A stretch of DNA of 64,000 nucleotides from Neisseria sp. 83E34. Its GTDB lineage: Bacteria; Pseudomonadota; Gammaproteobacteria; Burkholderiales; Neisseriaceae. Numbering within the stretch: position 1 is the first letter of the stretch; each line of letters begins with the position of its first letter. Below the pieces are notes generated by a model. That model was not told the origin of the DNA. It made no database searches and saw only the letters and a list, made by a program, of their open reading frames with translations. Position numbers and translations under genes: made by a program. Location of the stretch: positions 62,001-126,000 of the forward strand of contig NZ_LGYH01000007.1 in assembly GCF_001308015.1 (NCBI RefSeq). The letters are read 5' to 3'. Of this stretch, positions 1 to 9,080 are shown one piece after another.

Positions 1-3000
1 AGGCATACCGGAATCCTGAAAACCGAAACGACCGTTGTCAACTTTGAGCAAACCGGTCAACGTAACACCCGAGGCATCGTTATATTGCAGCTTGGTATCG
101 CCGCTGACGGTCAACCGACGGTTGGGCTTGTCCAACATATGATAGCGGTCAAACACGGCAACCACGTCAACATCGGGCGCATTATTCGCCGCCAAACTGA
201 TGCTGCCGCTAAGTTTTGCCGAGCCGCCCCGGTGGAAGGTCAGGCTGTCAATCTGCCAGCGCTGGCCCGCCAAGCGTGAACGCAAAGTACCGTTATCCAA
301 AATAATGCCTTGTGCATGATTGCGGTAATACAGATTGTCGCCGTTGAGCGTTCCGTTTAATTGCGGCTGCCCAAGCCTGCCTGAAATCACCGCTTCACCC
401 ACCAGCTTGCCTTTCAAAACCTGCCCCACAGGCATCAAGTGGCGGAATGCCTCCAGATCAGGAGCATTCAGACTGATTTTGCCACTTACAGGTGCCTGTG
501 CAATGGCGTTACCGAAATTTTGGCTGATAACAAGGTTGCCGCCGATTTTGCCGTAGCGGGTAGAGCCTTCGATCGTATTGTCGATACGCCCGTTTTGGAA
601 GCGGGTTTGCAAAGTGAGATTACCCAACCCCAAAGCTTGCTTGCGGTAAGGAATCACCACATCGCCGCTTTGTCTGCGCACATTGATATAGCCGCGCATA
701 TTTTGTGCGTATACCACATCCCAATCGCCGCTCAAAACTAAATCATGCTCAACCGGCGGTGTGTAGAAATTGTGTAGTTGCGATATATGCAGATTGTCTG
801 TGCTGCCTTTGGTTACAATGCCCTGCTTTTTATCCCATACAAAATTCTGCAAGTTCAAACTGCCGCCCATCGCACTCCAACGCGCCGCACCCAAACTGAC
901 ACGTTCGGCGCCGGCTTCCAGCGCCAAGCGGTTTTGCAGTTTCAGATTGAACGCGCCATTGATGTCTAAAGTATCTACATAGCCCTGCCATTGGTTTTTA
1001 CTGTTCAAACCGCCGTTTGCAGACACAAGCAGGCGGTAGGGTTTACCGTCCAGCTTCATGCTGCTGTTGCCGTTGATACTGTGGCTTTTGCCCGTGCCGT
1101 TAACCGTAAGCTGGATATTATCGATGCGCGTCGGTTCGGTTTCGCCCGGGATGATGATTTGCCGGCCGTCTGCCTTGATATTGAACGGGCGGTTTATATC
1201 GGGCGAACCATTCACCTGAAAATCAAGATGGCTGATTTGAACAGCTTTTTGGATACGCAAGTTTTCCGCCCTGCCCGCTACGTTGGCTTCCAGATGCTTC
1301 GGATCGCCGGCAATCGTGCCTTTGGCAATCAAAAGGCCGCTCATACCCAAGCCGAAACGGCTCAGATCAGGCGCATTCACGTCCAGCGTTAATTTATCGC
1401 CCCGCTTGCCGAAGCTGCCGTTAGCAAACAGCCGGTTATTGCCGAGCTGGATATTGGAAGCAATTTTGCTCAGATGGTCTTTATCGTAAACCACATCCGC
1501 TTTGCCGCTGAGGTTTACATCAGACAGGGTGCTTTGGCCGAAATTGAGGTTAGCGGCAATATACTGATCGGCAAGCCTGCCGTTTACTTTGAAACTGCCG
1601 TTTACCCTACCCTCCGGCAAGTCCGCATACATGCGCGCGGGATTGAAGTTTTTACTGTCAAACTCAACCGCAAGGTTTTGTTTGTTAAACAGCTCTAAGG
1701 TACCGTTTCCTTTGATTTCGCCACCGTTTTCGGGTCTGATGGCAATATTCTTCAGGCTAACGCTTCTTTGGCCGCTCCGTGTATCCGACACCAGCATCAC
1801 TTCACCACCGGCTGCTGTTTTGCCAACCGTCAAATCCAGCAAAGCTTGGGGATTGCTGTATGTACCGCGCAATTGGAGCTTGCCGTTTATCGGCTCTGCA
1901 AACTTCTGCTTCACCACATCGGCCAATACCACATCTTGGATGTGGGTATCGAGATTTAGGGTTTGCTTGGCCGTATCGGTGCTGCCGCTTAATGCGATAT
2001 TGCCTTTTTTCAATAAATTCGCATTCGCTTCTTTTAAAAGCAGCATACCGTTTTCATTAATCACAAAATCAGCCAGCAGGGAACGAACCGGAATGCCGCC
2101 TGCATCTGCTTCGGCAGCGGTCAAGTTAGCCAAGTCGATTGAACCTTCCAGCGCAACACCATGCAGCTGTGACGGCACCACGGTGGCATCAAAATCGAAA
2201 TGCGCTTGCGGAGCGGAAGCCAGAAATGCACGCGGGTTGATGTTGTATCCTTTAACCTGCACATGGTCGATAATTTCGTCCAAACCTTTGCCAAACGGGC
2301 TTACGCGTGTATCGACCGTGAGTTTGATGTTGTTGATGCCGTTTGCAGCTTGGTCGGAGGCATTTTCCGTGGCCGCCGTTTTCATGTCGGTTTTCAGTGT
2401 TATGGTTTGCAGGCTGCCACCCAGCTGCACATCGTTGGTAATGGCGATATTTTCAAGCACGCCTTCACTGTGAATTCTGCCGTTCAACGCAAACGGCGAT
2501 GCAGTGGCCATTTTCAGCGTACCGTTTGCATCGCTCCACGGGCTTTGCAGTGAAACCACGTTTAATTGATGCTGCTTGTGGTCATAACCGTAGTTTAAGC
2601 GCACATGTCTGACGATAACGGTTTTGTTTTTACCGGTTGTAATCTGCCCCGTTTCTACACTGTCGATTACCGCTTCAAAAGGCAAGCTGATACTTTCCGG
2701 CATTTTAGCTTCGGTTTTAGGTTTGGGCGGGGTGGGTTTGTCCTGAATATGAATATCACCGGCGGCAATGCGGCGTATATGCAGCTTTTTATTCCGTAAT
2801 TCACCGGGCTGCCAGCTGAATACCAAGCTGGAGATGTCTATATCGGCACCTTCCGTTTCGATGCGCCAACCATCACCGTCAAATCCTTTGAGCAAAGTGC
2901 CGTTCAGGCTTTTGGAGGTAATATTGACGCCGAACCAGGCGGGAATCTTATATAAGCCGAAACGCAGGCCGGATTCGGTGAACACCAGCCACGCGATAAT

Positions 3001-3144
3001 GCCGCCCAGCATCAACACAGCCAGCACGAAAACCAGCAAAATGGCTTTCAACCATTTTTTGCCGCGTTTTTTCGGAGCAGGCTGTTTTCCAGACAGGCCT
3101 TGTTCGGCAACAGTCTGAGCGGGTGCTGTGGTTTCTTGTGTCAT
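1..3144 (-). CDS. tamB: Translocation and assembly module inner membrane protein TamB (partial, C-terminus beyond left edge)
   Basis: The minus-strand frame is open from the ATG at 3144 to the window edge, so about 1048 codons are visible and the C-terminal DUF490 region is cut off. One hydrophobic helix at about residues 33-55 follows a basic stretch (KKRGKK). After it comes a long, repetitive beta-rich region typical of AsmA/TamB bridge proteins, which carry phospholipid or help outer membrane protein assembly across the periplasm. The start shares one base with the tamA stop (TGATG at 3142-3146), which suggests translational coupling. Identification rests on the tamA neighbour, the length and the architecture. 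Other AsmA-like proteins are less likely because of the tamA linkage. Confidence 0.9.
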   Translation of the reverse strand, partial: MTQETTAPAQTVAEQGLSGKQPAPKKRGKKWLKAILLVFVLAVLMLGGIIAWLVFTESGLRFGLYKIPAWFGVNITSKSLNGTLLKGFDGDGWRIETEGADIDISSLVFSWQPGELRNKKLHIRRIAAGDIHIQDKPTPPKPKTEAKMPESISLPFEAVIDSVETGQITTGKNKTVIVRHVRLNYGYDHKQHQLNVVSLQSPWSDANGTLKMATASPFALNGRIHSEGVLENIAITNDVQLGGSLQTITLKTDMKTAATENASDQAANGINNIKLTVDTRVSPFGKGLDEIIDHVQVKGYNINPRAFLASAPQAHFDFDATVVPSQLHGVALEGSIDLANLTAAEADAGGIPVRSLLADFVINENGMLLLKEANANLLKKGNIALSGSTDTAKQTLNLDTHIQDVVLADVVKQKFAEPINGKLQLRGTYSNPQALLDLTVGKTAAGGEVMLVSDTRSGQRSVSLKNIAIRPENGGEIKGNGTLELFNKQNLAVEFDSKNFNPARMYADLPEGRVNGSFKVNGRLADQYIAANLNFGQSTLSDVNLSGKADVVYDKDHLSKIASNIQLGNNRLFANGSFGKRGDKLTLDVNAPDLSRFGLGMSGLLIAKGTIAGDPKHLEANVAGRAENLRIQKAVQISHLDFQVNGSPDINRPFNIKADGRQIIIPGETEPTRIDNIQLTVNGTGKSHSINGNSSMKLDGKPYRLLVSANGGLNSKNQWQGYVDTLDINGAFNLKLQNRLALEAGAERVSLGAARWSAMGGSLNLQNFVWDKKQGIVTKGSTDNLHISQLHNFYTPPVEHDLVLSGDWDVVYAQNMRGYINVRRQSGDVVIPYRKQALGLGNLTLQTRFQNGRIDNTIEGSTRYGKIGGNLVISQNFGNAIAQAPVSGKISLNAPDLEAFRHLMPVGQVLKGKLVGEAVISGRLGQPQLNGTLNGDNLYYRNHAQGIILDNGTLRSRLAGQRWQIDSLTFHRGGSAKLSGSISLAANNAPDVDVVAVFDRYHMLDKPNRRLTVSGDTKLQYNDASGVTLTGLLKVDNGRFGFQDSGMP

Positions 3145-4979
3145 CAGAAACGGGTTCCTAAGCTGATGTGCCAGCGGATTTTTTTATCCTGATGGCCATA
3201 GGCGATGTCGAATGAAAAAGGAGCAACGGGGCTGAACCAGCGCACGCCCAAGCCGGTGCCGTGTTTCAGATTCATGGATTTGAAGTTATGGGCAACATCA
3301 CCCATATCATGGAACACGGCAGCTGCAAAATCTTTACCTATCGGATATTGGTACTCCAGACTGGCTACTGCCAAAGCACGCTCCGGCAGCACGGAATTGT
3401 TGGGGCCTTCCAGACCTATACTGTCAAGCTCGTAGCCTCGTACCGAACCGGCTCCACCGGTACGGAACTGCAAAGAGGACGGCACTTCCTCATCGTCTCT
3501 GGCATACACATAACCGAGCTGGCCGCGCGCGATGAAGGTGCCGTATTTTTTCTCTTCCGGCGTGAAGTAATAGCCTGCCGAGGCAGTAACACGCTGCACG
3601 GAAGTAGAAGACAAAAGTTTACCCACTGAAGTGCCGATCTTGCCGTCGAGATAATAACCGTTGGCCGGACGCAGCAGGGTTTCGATGTTCTGGCGCCGCC
3701 AAGAAGCAGTCAGCATAGTGGCGGCGCTACGGCCTAAATCATAATTGGTGCCTGGCACCCTGCGGTTTTCATTAATATGTTCGACGCCGAGGCGGGATTC
3801 AATGCCGTTACGGTCACGCACATACCATACGCCGGTAGTCAGTGCTTTTTTCTCCAGATTTTGTGTGGTCGAACGGTTATAGGAAAGGTTGGACGTCCAA
3901 TATTTGCCGTTGCTCTTACGCGGTTGGCTGATACCCACGGCCACCGTGGTTTCGTATTTATCATAATCAAACACGGCGGAGCCGACATAGCCGCGGTTCA
4001 ACAGGTTGTAATGGTCGTAACCCATGCGGATGCCCGGCCCGTATTCGGAATCGTAACGTAAACCCATTTCAAATTTCTGGCGCTTCATTTCGTTTACGTT
4101 TACCTTCACCGGAACGCGGTCGCCCTGCATATTATTGAAATCAGGATAAACCGATGCGCCGGAATAATGGCTGTCTTGCTCAAGTGCCTGCTGATAATCC
4201 AACAGTTTATCAAGGTCATAAGGATTGCCGGGGTTGAACTGCGCCAAACCGCGCGCCACGCTTTCCGGATAACGCTCCACGCCTGTGATGTCGATTTCAC
4301 CGAAATAAATCGGCTGTTTGCTGTCTACTTCGATACTCAAATCGGCTTTATTGGTATTGGGGTTAATTAAAGCCTCTGTTTTAGACAGCTGCGCCATCGG
4401 GTATTTTTTACGCACTACGGCGGAAAGCACGGAATTTTTACTGCTGCTCCAGCCGGGTTGTTCAAAAGGTGCGCCCACGGGCAAGGCCCAATCTGCCAGC
4501 GCTCTTTTGTAATACACACCCAATTCGCTATCGGACACTATCTGGCCGGACAATGCCACATTTACATTGTCGATTTTGGTGCGCGGGCCGGTTTTCACGT
4601 CTACGCGGTAACCTTCTCCCTGCGGAACCACATTTACCACACCATTGAAATAGCCTTTGGTTTTCAACATGGTCTGAACATCATTGGGTGCATCTTCCGC
4701 CAGAAACCCCACTTGCTCTTTATCCAGATTTTCTTGCTGCTGCTCGGTAATCAGCGGCAGGTGCTCCTGCAGCATTTCTTTAACTTCTTCATCATCGGAG
4801 CTGATTTGAACAGGGTATTTCGGTTCCAGTTTCCGCCCTTCGGTATCTTCAGGCTCATAGTGGCTGGCCACGGGCACGGCAACGTAATCTTCGGCTTTGG
4901 GCTCAAAGACGGGCTCTGCAAACGCTTGGCGGCAAGCGAGTGTGAGAATGGTAAGGGTGAGGGCGGTATGCGGTTTCAT
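3144..4979 (-). CDS. tamA: Outer membrane assembly factor TamA (Omp85 family)
   Basis: This 611-residue protein starts at the ATG at 4979, which gives a clean signal peptide of about 21 residues ending in QAFA. A TTG nine codons upstream is possible but would bury the signal. POTRA-like domains occupy about residues 85-270. The C-terminal half is a 16-strand Omp85 barrel with the GSVRGY motif and a terminal phenylalanine (SLGTRF). TamA sits in the outer membrane and works with TamB in inserting a subset of outer membrane proteins. It is upstream of tamB with a one-base overlap, so the pair is an operon. BamA is excluded by the smaller number of POTRA domains and the tamB partner. Confidence 0.93.
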   Translation of the reverse strand: MKPHTALTLTILTLACRQAFAEPVFEPKAEDYVAVPVASHYEPEDTEGRKLEPKYPVQISSDDEEVKEMLQEHLPLITEQQQENLDKEQVGFLAEDAPNDVQTMLKTKGYFNGVVNVVPQGEGYRVDVKTGPRTKIDNVNVALSGQIVSDSELGVYYKRALADWALPVGAPFEQPGWSSSKNSVLSAVVRKKYPMAQLSKTEALINPNTNKADLSIEVDSKQPIYFGEIDITGVERYPESVARGLAQFNPGNPYDLDKLLDYQQALEQDSHYSGASVYPDFNNMQGDRVPVKVNVNEMKRQKFEMGLRYDSEYGPGIRMGYDHYNLLNRGYVGSAVFDYDKYETTVAVGISQPRKSNGKYWTSNLSYNRSTTQNLEKKALTTGVWYVRDRNGIESRLGVEHINENRRVPGTNYDLGRSAATMLTASWRRQNIETLLRPANGYYLDGKIGTSVGKLLSSTSVQRVTASAGYYFTPEEKKYGTFIARGQLGYVYARDDEEVPSSLQFRTGGAGSVRGYELDSIGLEGPNNSVLPERALAVASLEYQYPIGKDFAAAVFHDMGDVAHNFKSMNLKHGTGLGVRWFSPVAPFSFDIAYGHQDKKIRWHISLGTRF

Positions 4980-5069
4980 GAGTCTCTGATGCGTGTTGAG
5001 CGGCAAACACCGGTTTATGTCTTTAGGATGCGGGAAATTTTAGCATTGTTTTCAAGGCTTGTAATGCAT

Positions 5070-5111
5070 ATGCCTGTCTGAAAAAGAACCCCGGCGCTTT
5101 CAGACAGGCAT
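5070..5111. repeat. Inverted pair of DNA uptake sequences
   Basis: TGCCTGTCTGAA and its complement face each other with a short loop, upstream of tamA. It is the second of two tandem DUS hairpins in this gap. It may back up the terminator at 5156-5185. Confidence 0.85.
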
Positions 5112-5155
5112 ATGTTTCATACAAATTGTTTTTGGAGAATATTGACAGGAAAATC

Positions 5156-5185
5156 ATGCCTGCCTGAATTTTTTCAGACAGGCAT
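5156..5185 (-). terminator. DUS-hairpin terminator of the DUF302 lipoprotein gene
   Basis: The inverted repeat has a TGCCTGCCTGAA arm (one base off the main dialect) and a perfect opposite arm. It lies 16 bases past the stop codon at 5201. Confidence 0.7.
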
Positions 5186-5200
5186 TGCTGCTTGACCCGA

Positions 5201-5695
5201 TTATTCCGTTACCGTTTTGGCAATCAGTTTTTCGGCGTTAGCAAGAGTGTTTTCAACATCTTGGTAATGGATTTTACTGCCCTCGATTAAAGCCCGGGTG
5301 TCGTTATAGACCACTTTTACCGCGCCGTCCGTTTCGGTAACCAACACGCGCAACGGCAATTGCAATGCAAACTCAGGATCTTTTACCATAAGGGGCGTGC
5401 CGGCTTTCGGTGTACCGAACACAATTACTTTTGCCGGCTGCATCTGCAGGCCGTTTTGTTGCGCTGCCGCTTGATGATCAATAACGGTAAAAATCTTCAT
5501 TCCTTTAGATTTTATAGCCTGTTCGAGGCGGTTTACCGTTTCGTCAAAGCTGTATTTGCTGACCAGCGTGTGTGTGGTATTCATTGCTTGTTTGTGCTCG
5601 CTGTGATGTGCAGGATGTTGGGCTTTCGGCGAGAGTGTACAGGCGGACAGTGCGGCGGCTGCCGCCAGCAGGAAAATCGGTTTCATCAATTTCAT
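5201..5695 (-). CDS. DUF302-domain lipoprotein
   Basis: This 164-residue protein has a lipoprotein signal with lipobox LSAC at Cys19, then a His-rich spacer and a DUF302-type domain at about residues 40-160 (start YSFDETVNRLEQAIKSKG, later PLRVLVTE and VVYND). DUF302 proteins are small alpha/beta proteins of unknown biochemical role. The lipobox places it on a membrane facing the periplasm. It lies 50 bases downstream of the rhodanese gene on the same strand, so the two may share a transcript. A DUS hairpin follows the stop. Family assignment is from sequence pattern only. Confidence 0.8.
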   Translation of the reverse strand: MKLMKPIFLLAAAAALSACTLSPKAQHPAHHSEHKQAMNTTHTLVSKYSFDETVNRLEQAIKSKGMKIFTVIDHQAAAQQNGLQMQPAKVIVFGTPKAGTPLMVKDPEFALQLPLRVLVTETDGAVKVVYNDTRALIEGSKIHYQDVENTLANAEKLIAKTVTE

Positions 5696-5745
5696 CTTTG
5701 GTTCCTCTTGGTTAAATTAAAAGCAAACCCTCAAGGGCGTTACGA

Positions 5746-6111
5746 TTAGCGGATACCTTGCCGACGCAAATCCTGATAACCGCCGTGATTGGTTATGTCG
5801 GTATAACCGAGCTCTTCTAATTGCTTTATGGCAATTCCAACGCGGCGGCCGCTGCGGCAATAAAGGTGGAGGGGCGCGTGTTTGTCGGGGCTGACGCTGT
5901 GAATCCGCTCGGTGATTTGGTCAACAGGGATATTGAGTGCGCCTTCTATATTGCCTGTTTTGAACTCTTTCGGCGTACGCACATCAATCCAGATGCCTTT
6001 TGCTTTGGCCGCCTGCCCGACCGGCACAACAGACGCTTGCGGCGTTTTGGCATGATTGCCGGCAGAAACCAGCAGGGCCGAAGCAGTTAAGATAACCCGT
6101 AGCAGCTTCAA
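5746..6111 (-). CDS. Periplasmic rhodanese-like protein (PspE type)
   Basis: This is a single-domain rhodanese of 121 residues with an N-terminal signal peptide of about 21 residues. The active-site loop CRSGRR has its nucleophilic Cys at position 85. The DVRTPKEF and GALNIPVDQI motifs are typical of the fold. Enzymes of this kind transfer sulfane sulfur from thiosulfate to thiol acceptors. Export to the periplasm and small size resemble PspE/GlpE-like proteins. The gene is 5-prime to the DUF302 lipoprotein gene, and the two may form an operon. The physiological substrate cannot be read from sequence. Confidence 0.85.
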   Translation of the reverse strand: MKLLRVILTASALLVSAGNHAKTPQASVVPVGQAAKAKGIWIDVRTPKEFKTGNIEGALNIPVDQITERIHSVSPDKHAPLHLYCRSGRRVGIAIKQLEELGYTDITNHGGYQDLRRQGIR

Positions 6112-6195
6112 CGCTTGATCCTTAATGTATGTTTGAATATTTCAATAGTAAAACCAAAACGTTGGAAAATCAAAATGTGTTTGCGCTAAAACAGC

Positions 6196-6227
6196 CATGC
6201 CTGTCTGAAAAGTTTCAGACAGGCATG
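6196..6227. repeat. DUS inverted pair between divergent genes
   Basis: A perfect pair lies between the rhodanese start (6111, minus) and the sstT start (6316, plus). No gene ends here, so it does not act as a terminator for a neighbour. Confidence 0.85.
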
Positions 6228-6315
6228 GGCATCGGGCATTTACTTTACGGATAATTATGTTTTATTTACAATGGCAACTTAATCTTTACATTCGTTATAA
6301 TTATGAGGAGCGGTT

Positions 6316-7563
6316 ATGGCTACCGGAAATCCTGTCATTGATGCTGTAAACCGCGTCAGCCTGGTTCAGCAGATTATCATCGGTTTGTTATTCGGCGTGG
6401 CTTTAGGCTATCTGGCCAACCCGGATGTCGGCATACTTCCTGTATCTGCAGTGCCTTTGCTGTCGCTTTTGGGCAGTATGTTTGTCGGTGCGCTCAAAGC
6501 AGTTGCACCGATTCTGGTGTTTGTGTTGGTAACTTCCGCCATTGCCAGCCACCAGAGAGGCCGCGAAGCACATATTAAACCGATTCTCCTGCTTTACATT
6601 ATCGGCACCTTCAGCGCCGCGGCAATAGCAGTGGCCGCCAGTTTTTTGTTTCCGAGCGAAATCGCATTGGTGCAGCACGAAGTATCGAACACCCCACCTG
6701 CCGGTATCGGCGAGGTACTCAAAACCCTGCTGATGAATCTGGTGGCCAATCCGATTAATGCGATTGCCAATGCCAATTATGTAGGTATTCTGATGTGGGC
6801 ATTGCTGCTGGGATTTGCCCTGCGTCACGCAGTTGACAGCACGCGCCTGATGATTGCCGATCTGGCTGCTGCCGTAGCCAAAATCGTAGGTTGGATTATC
6901 CGCTTCGCACCCTTGGGCATTTTCGGCCTGGTTGCCGAAATGGTTGCCACTTCCGGCATCTCCGGCTTACTCAGCTATTTCAAAGTGTTGGCTGTATTGG
7001 TGCTGTGTATGGTGTTTATCGCATTGGTGGTCAACCCGATTATCGTATGGTGGAAAATCCGTAAGAATCCCTATCCGCTGGTGTTTACCTGCCTGCGTGA
7101 AAGCGGCATTACCGCGTTCTTCACACGCTCTTCCGCTGCCAATATTCCGGTTAACATGGCTTTGTGCAAAAAATTGAATCTGCACGAAGACACTTATTCT
7201 GTGTCTATTCCCTTGGGCGCCACCATCAACATGGCTGGCGCAGCGATTACGATTACGGTGCTCTCGCTGGCTGCGGCATACACCGAAGGCGTTCAGGTCG
7301 ACTTTATGACCGCCCTCTTGTTAAGCCTGGTTGCCACCATCAGTGCGTGCGGCGCTTCCGGTGTGGCAGGGGGCTCTCTGCTTCTGATTCCACTGGCATG
7401 CAACCTATTAGGTATTTCCAACGATGTCGCGATGCAGGTTGTAGGCGTAGGCTTTGCTATCGGCGTGGTACAGGATTCTTGCGAAACCGCATTGAATTCT
7501 TCTACCGACGTGCTCTTCACTGCCGCCGCCGACATGGGCCGCCAGCGCACCGGCCATCTCTGA
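6316..7563 (+). CDS. sstT: Serine/threonine:Na+ symporter SstT
   Basis: This 415-residue inner membrane protein belongs to the dicarboxylate/amino acid:cation symporter (DAACS) family. It begins with the region typical of SstT ([15 protein letters not shown]). It has the two hairpin-loop signatures of the family, the serine-rich [12 protein letters not shown] and the [13 protein letters not shown] motif, then [11 protein letters not shown]. It imports serine and threonine with sodium. The length equals that of known SstT proteins. The ATG follows a GAGGAG ribosome binding site. It is a single gene ended by a DUS hairpin. Confidence 0.95.
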   Translation: MATGNPVIDAVNRVSLVQQIIIGLLFGVALGYLANPDVGILPVSAVPLLSLLGSMFVGALKAVAPILVFVLVTSAIASHQRGREAHIKPILLLYIIGTFSAAAIAVAASFLFPSEIALVQHEVSNTPPAGIGEVLKTLLMNLVANPINAIANANYVGILMWALLLGFALRHAVDSTRLMIADLAAAVAKIVGWIIRFAPLGIFGLVAEMVATSGISGLLSYFKVLAVLVLCMVFIALVVNPIIVWWKIRKNPYPLVFTCLRESGITAFFTRSSAANIPVNMALCKKLNLHEDTYSVSIPLGATINMAGAAITITVLSLAAAYTEGVQVDFMTALLLSLVATISACGASGVAGGSLLLIPLACNLLGISNDVAMQVVGVGFAIGVVQDSCETALNSSTDVLFTAAADMGRQRTGHL

Positions 7564-7630
7564 TAGAGATTTGAAGATTCAGTTTCATAGTTATATGGCA
7601 AAATCAAGCTAAAATCCGAACTAGTCTGCA

Positions 7631-7667
7631 CAAATGCCTGTCTGAATAAGTTTCAGACAGGCATTTG
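7631..7667 (+). terminator. DUS-hairpin terminator of sstT
   Basis: An inverted DUS pair extended by CAAA/TTTG, 68 bases past the sstT stop. Confidence 0.7.
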
Positions 7668-7865
7668 TAATTTTTACAAATCAAACACTTAAATTCAACA
7701 CTATAATTTTATGGCTGAGAAACTTAATAACCATACAATATTACCCAGCCTGATTTACCACACCAACCACACTGCTTCCAGCCTCCTGATTTTTCATAAT
7801 AATTAGACTCCACCATCACAAACCAGCTCCCAACCATTGCCTGAATCTCTATTTTTTGCCATTTC

Positions 7866-7914
7866 TTGACCGACATCAATACAGAAAATGGTATTTTGTT
7901 ACAAATAATTGTAA
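7866..7914 (+). promoter_or_regulatory. Candidate promoter and operator of ldh
   Basis: TTGACC (7866-7871) and TGGTAT (7889-7894) are spaced by 17 bases and fit a sigma-70 promoter. Just downstream is an inverted repeat TTACAA-ATAA-TTGTAA (7899-7914) that could be a repressor site. The ldh start is at 7962 with AAGGAG before it. The rest of 7668-7865 is AT-rich and holds nothing else I can identify. Confidence 0.45.
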
Positions 7915-7961
7915 TATAGTTTCATCAAATTCTTTATTACGTTTATTTAAGGAGCAGCAAA

Positions 7962-8918
7962 ATGATTCGGAAAACAGGCAGCAAAGTTGTGATTATCGGC
8001 ACGGGTGCCGTGGGCATCAGCTATGCCTTTGCCATGCTTAATCAAGGCAATTGTGATGAGCTTGTGCTGATCGACTTAAACGAAAAACGTGCACATGCGG
8101 AAGTGCGCGATTTACGCCACGGCGTACTGTATGCGCCCACACCGATGAAAGTAACACAAGGCACGTATGCCGATTGTGCAGATGCGGATATTGTGTGCAT
8201 CTGTGCCGGCGTGCCTCAACGCCCGGGCGAAACCCGTTTGGATTTGATTGATAACAACCTGAAAGTATTCCACAGCATCGTGGGTGAAGTGATGAATGTC
8301 GGTTTCGACGGCATTTTCTTGGTAGCCACCAACCCGGTAGACGTACTCTCGTATGCCACTTGGAAATTCTCCGGCCTGCCCAAAGAACGCGTGATTGGTT
8401 CGGGCACCATTTTGGATACCGCCCGCTTGTGCAACTGCTTGGGCAAAGCTTTCGGTGTGGCGCCCATCAGCGTGGATGCCCACATGATTGGCGAGCACGG
8501 CGACAGCGTGATTGCTGCCTGGAGCACCGCCAATATTGCCGGGATGTCACTGCAAGAAGCATTGAAAAAACAGCCCGACGGAGAGGCTCGTATGGCAAAA
8601 ATCCATGCCGACGTACGTGATGCGGCTTATTCCATCATCGAAGGCAAAGGCGCCACTTACTACGGCATTGCGATGGGTTTGGCCCGTATTACCAAAGCGA
8701 TTCTGCACAATCAAAATGTGGTGCTAACCATTTCCGCCCTACTGGAAGGCGAATACGGCGAACATGGTGTTTATATCGGTGTGCCTGCTGTTATCAACAG
8801 CCAAGGTATTGTCCGCGTGATTGAAAAACCGCTCGATGAAACAGAAGCAGTTCAATTTACAAAATCCGCCAATATTCTGCGTGATTATCAGCAAAAAGTC
8901 GGTGAGTATTTGAAGTAA
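7962..8918 (+). CDS. ldh: NAD-dependent L-lactate dehydrogenase
   Basis: This 318-residue protein has the NAD-binding GTGAVG loop at residues 13-18. The substrate loop is PQRPGETR, with Gln86 rather than the Arg of malate dehydrogenase and the mobile Arg92. Arg155 lies in LDTAR and the catalytic His179 in GEHGDS. These residues mark a classical fermentative L-lactate dehydrogenase (pyruvate + NADH to L-lactate), not the flavin-linked LldD or Dld types. The start is preceded by AAGGAGCAGC. The lactate permease gene lctP follows on the same strand 162 bases on, which points to lactate import or export and redox balance. Confidence 0.93.
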   Translation: MIRKTGSKVVIIGTGAVGISYAFAMLNQGNCDELVLIDLNEKRAHAEVRDLRHGVLYAPTPMKVTQGTYADCADADIVCICAGVPQRPGETRLDLIDNNLKVFHSIVGEVMNVGFDGIFLVATNPVDVLSYATWKFSGLPKERVIGSGTILDTARLCNCLGKAFGVAPISVDAHMIGEHGDSVIAAWSTANIAGMSLQEALKKQPDGEARMAKIHADVRDAAYSIIEGKGATYYGIAMGLARITKAILHNQNVVLTISALLEGEYGEHGVYIGVPAVINSQGIVRVIEKPLDETEAVQFTKSANILRDYQQKVGEYLK

Positions 8919-9080
8919 TCAAACCGTTGTAAGCTGTGAAATCAAACCCATACAAGGCGGCCGTACTGCAAAACAATATTTGCATAAAAATCGCGCCGCC
9001 TGACATATAAGGCTTCCCGGTAGTTTAGCCGTCGTATTTTGCATGGCTCGTTTCGCTTCATTTAATTAAGGAAGATAAAC

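Noticed and set aside
85-3118. A series of plus-strand ORFs of 60-294 codons
   Set aside because: They lie opposite tamB, whose minus-strand frame is open over the whole stretch and has clear family features.
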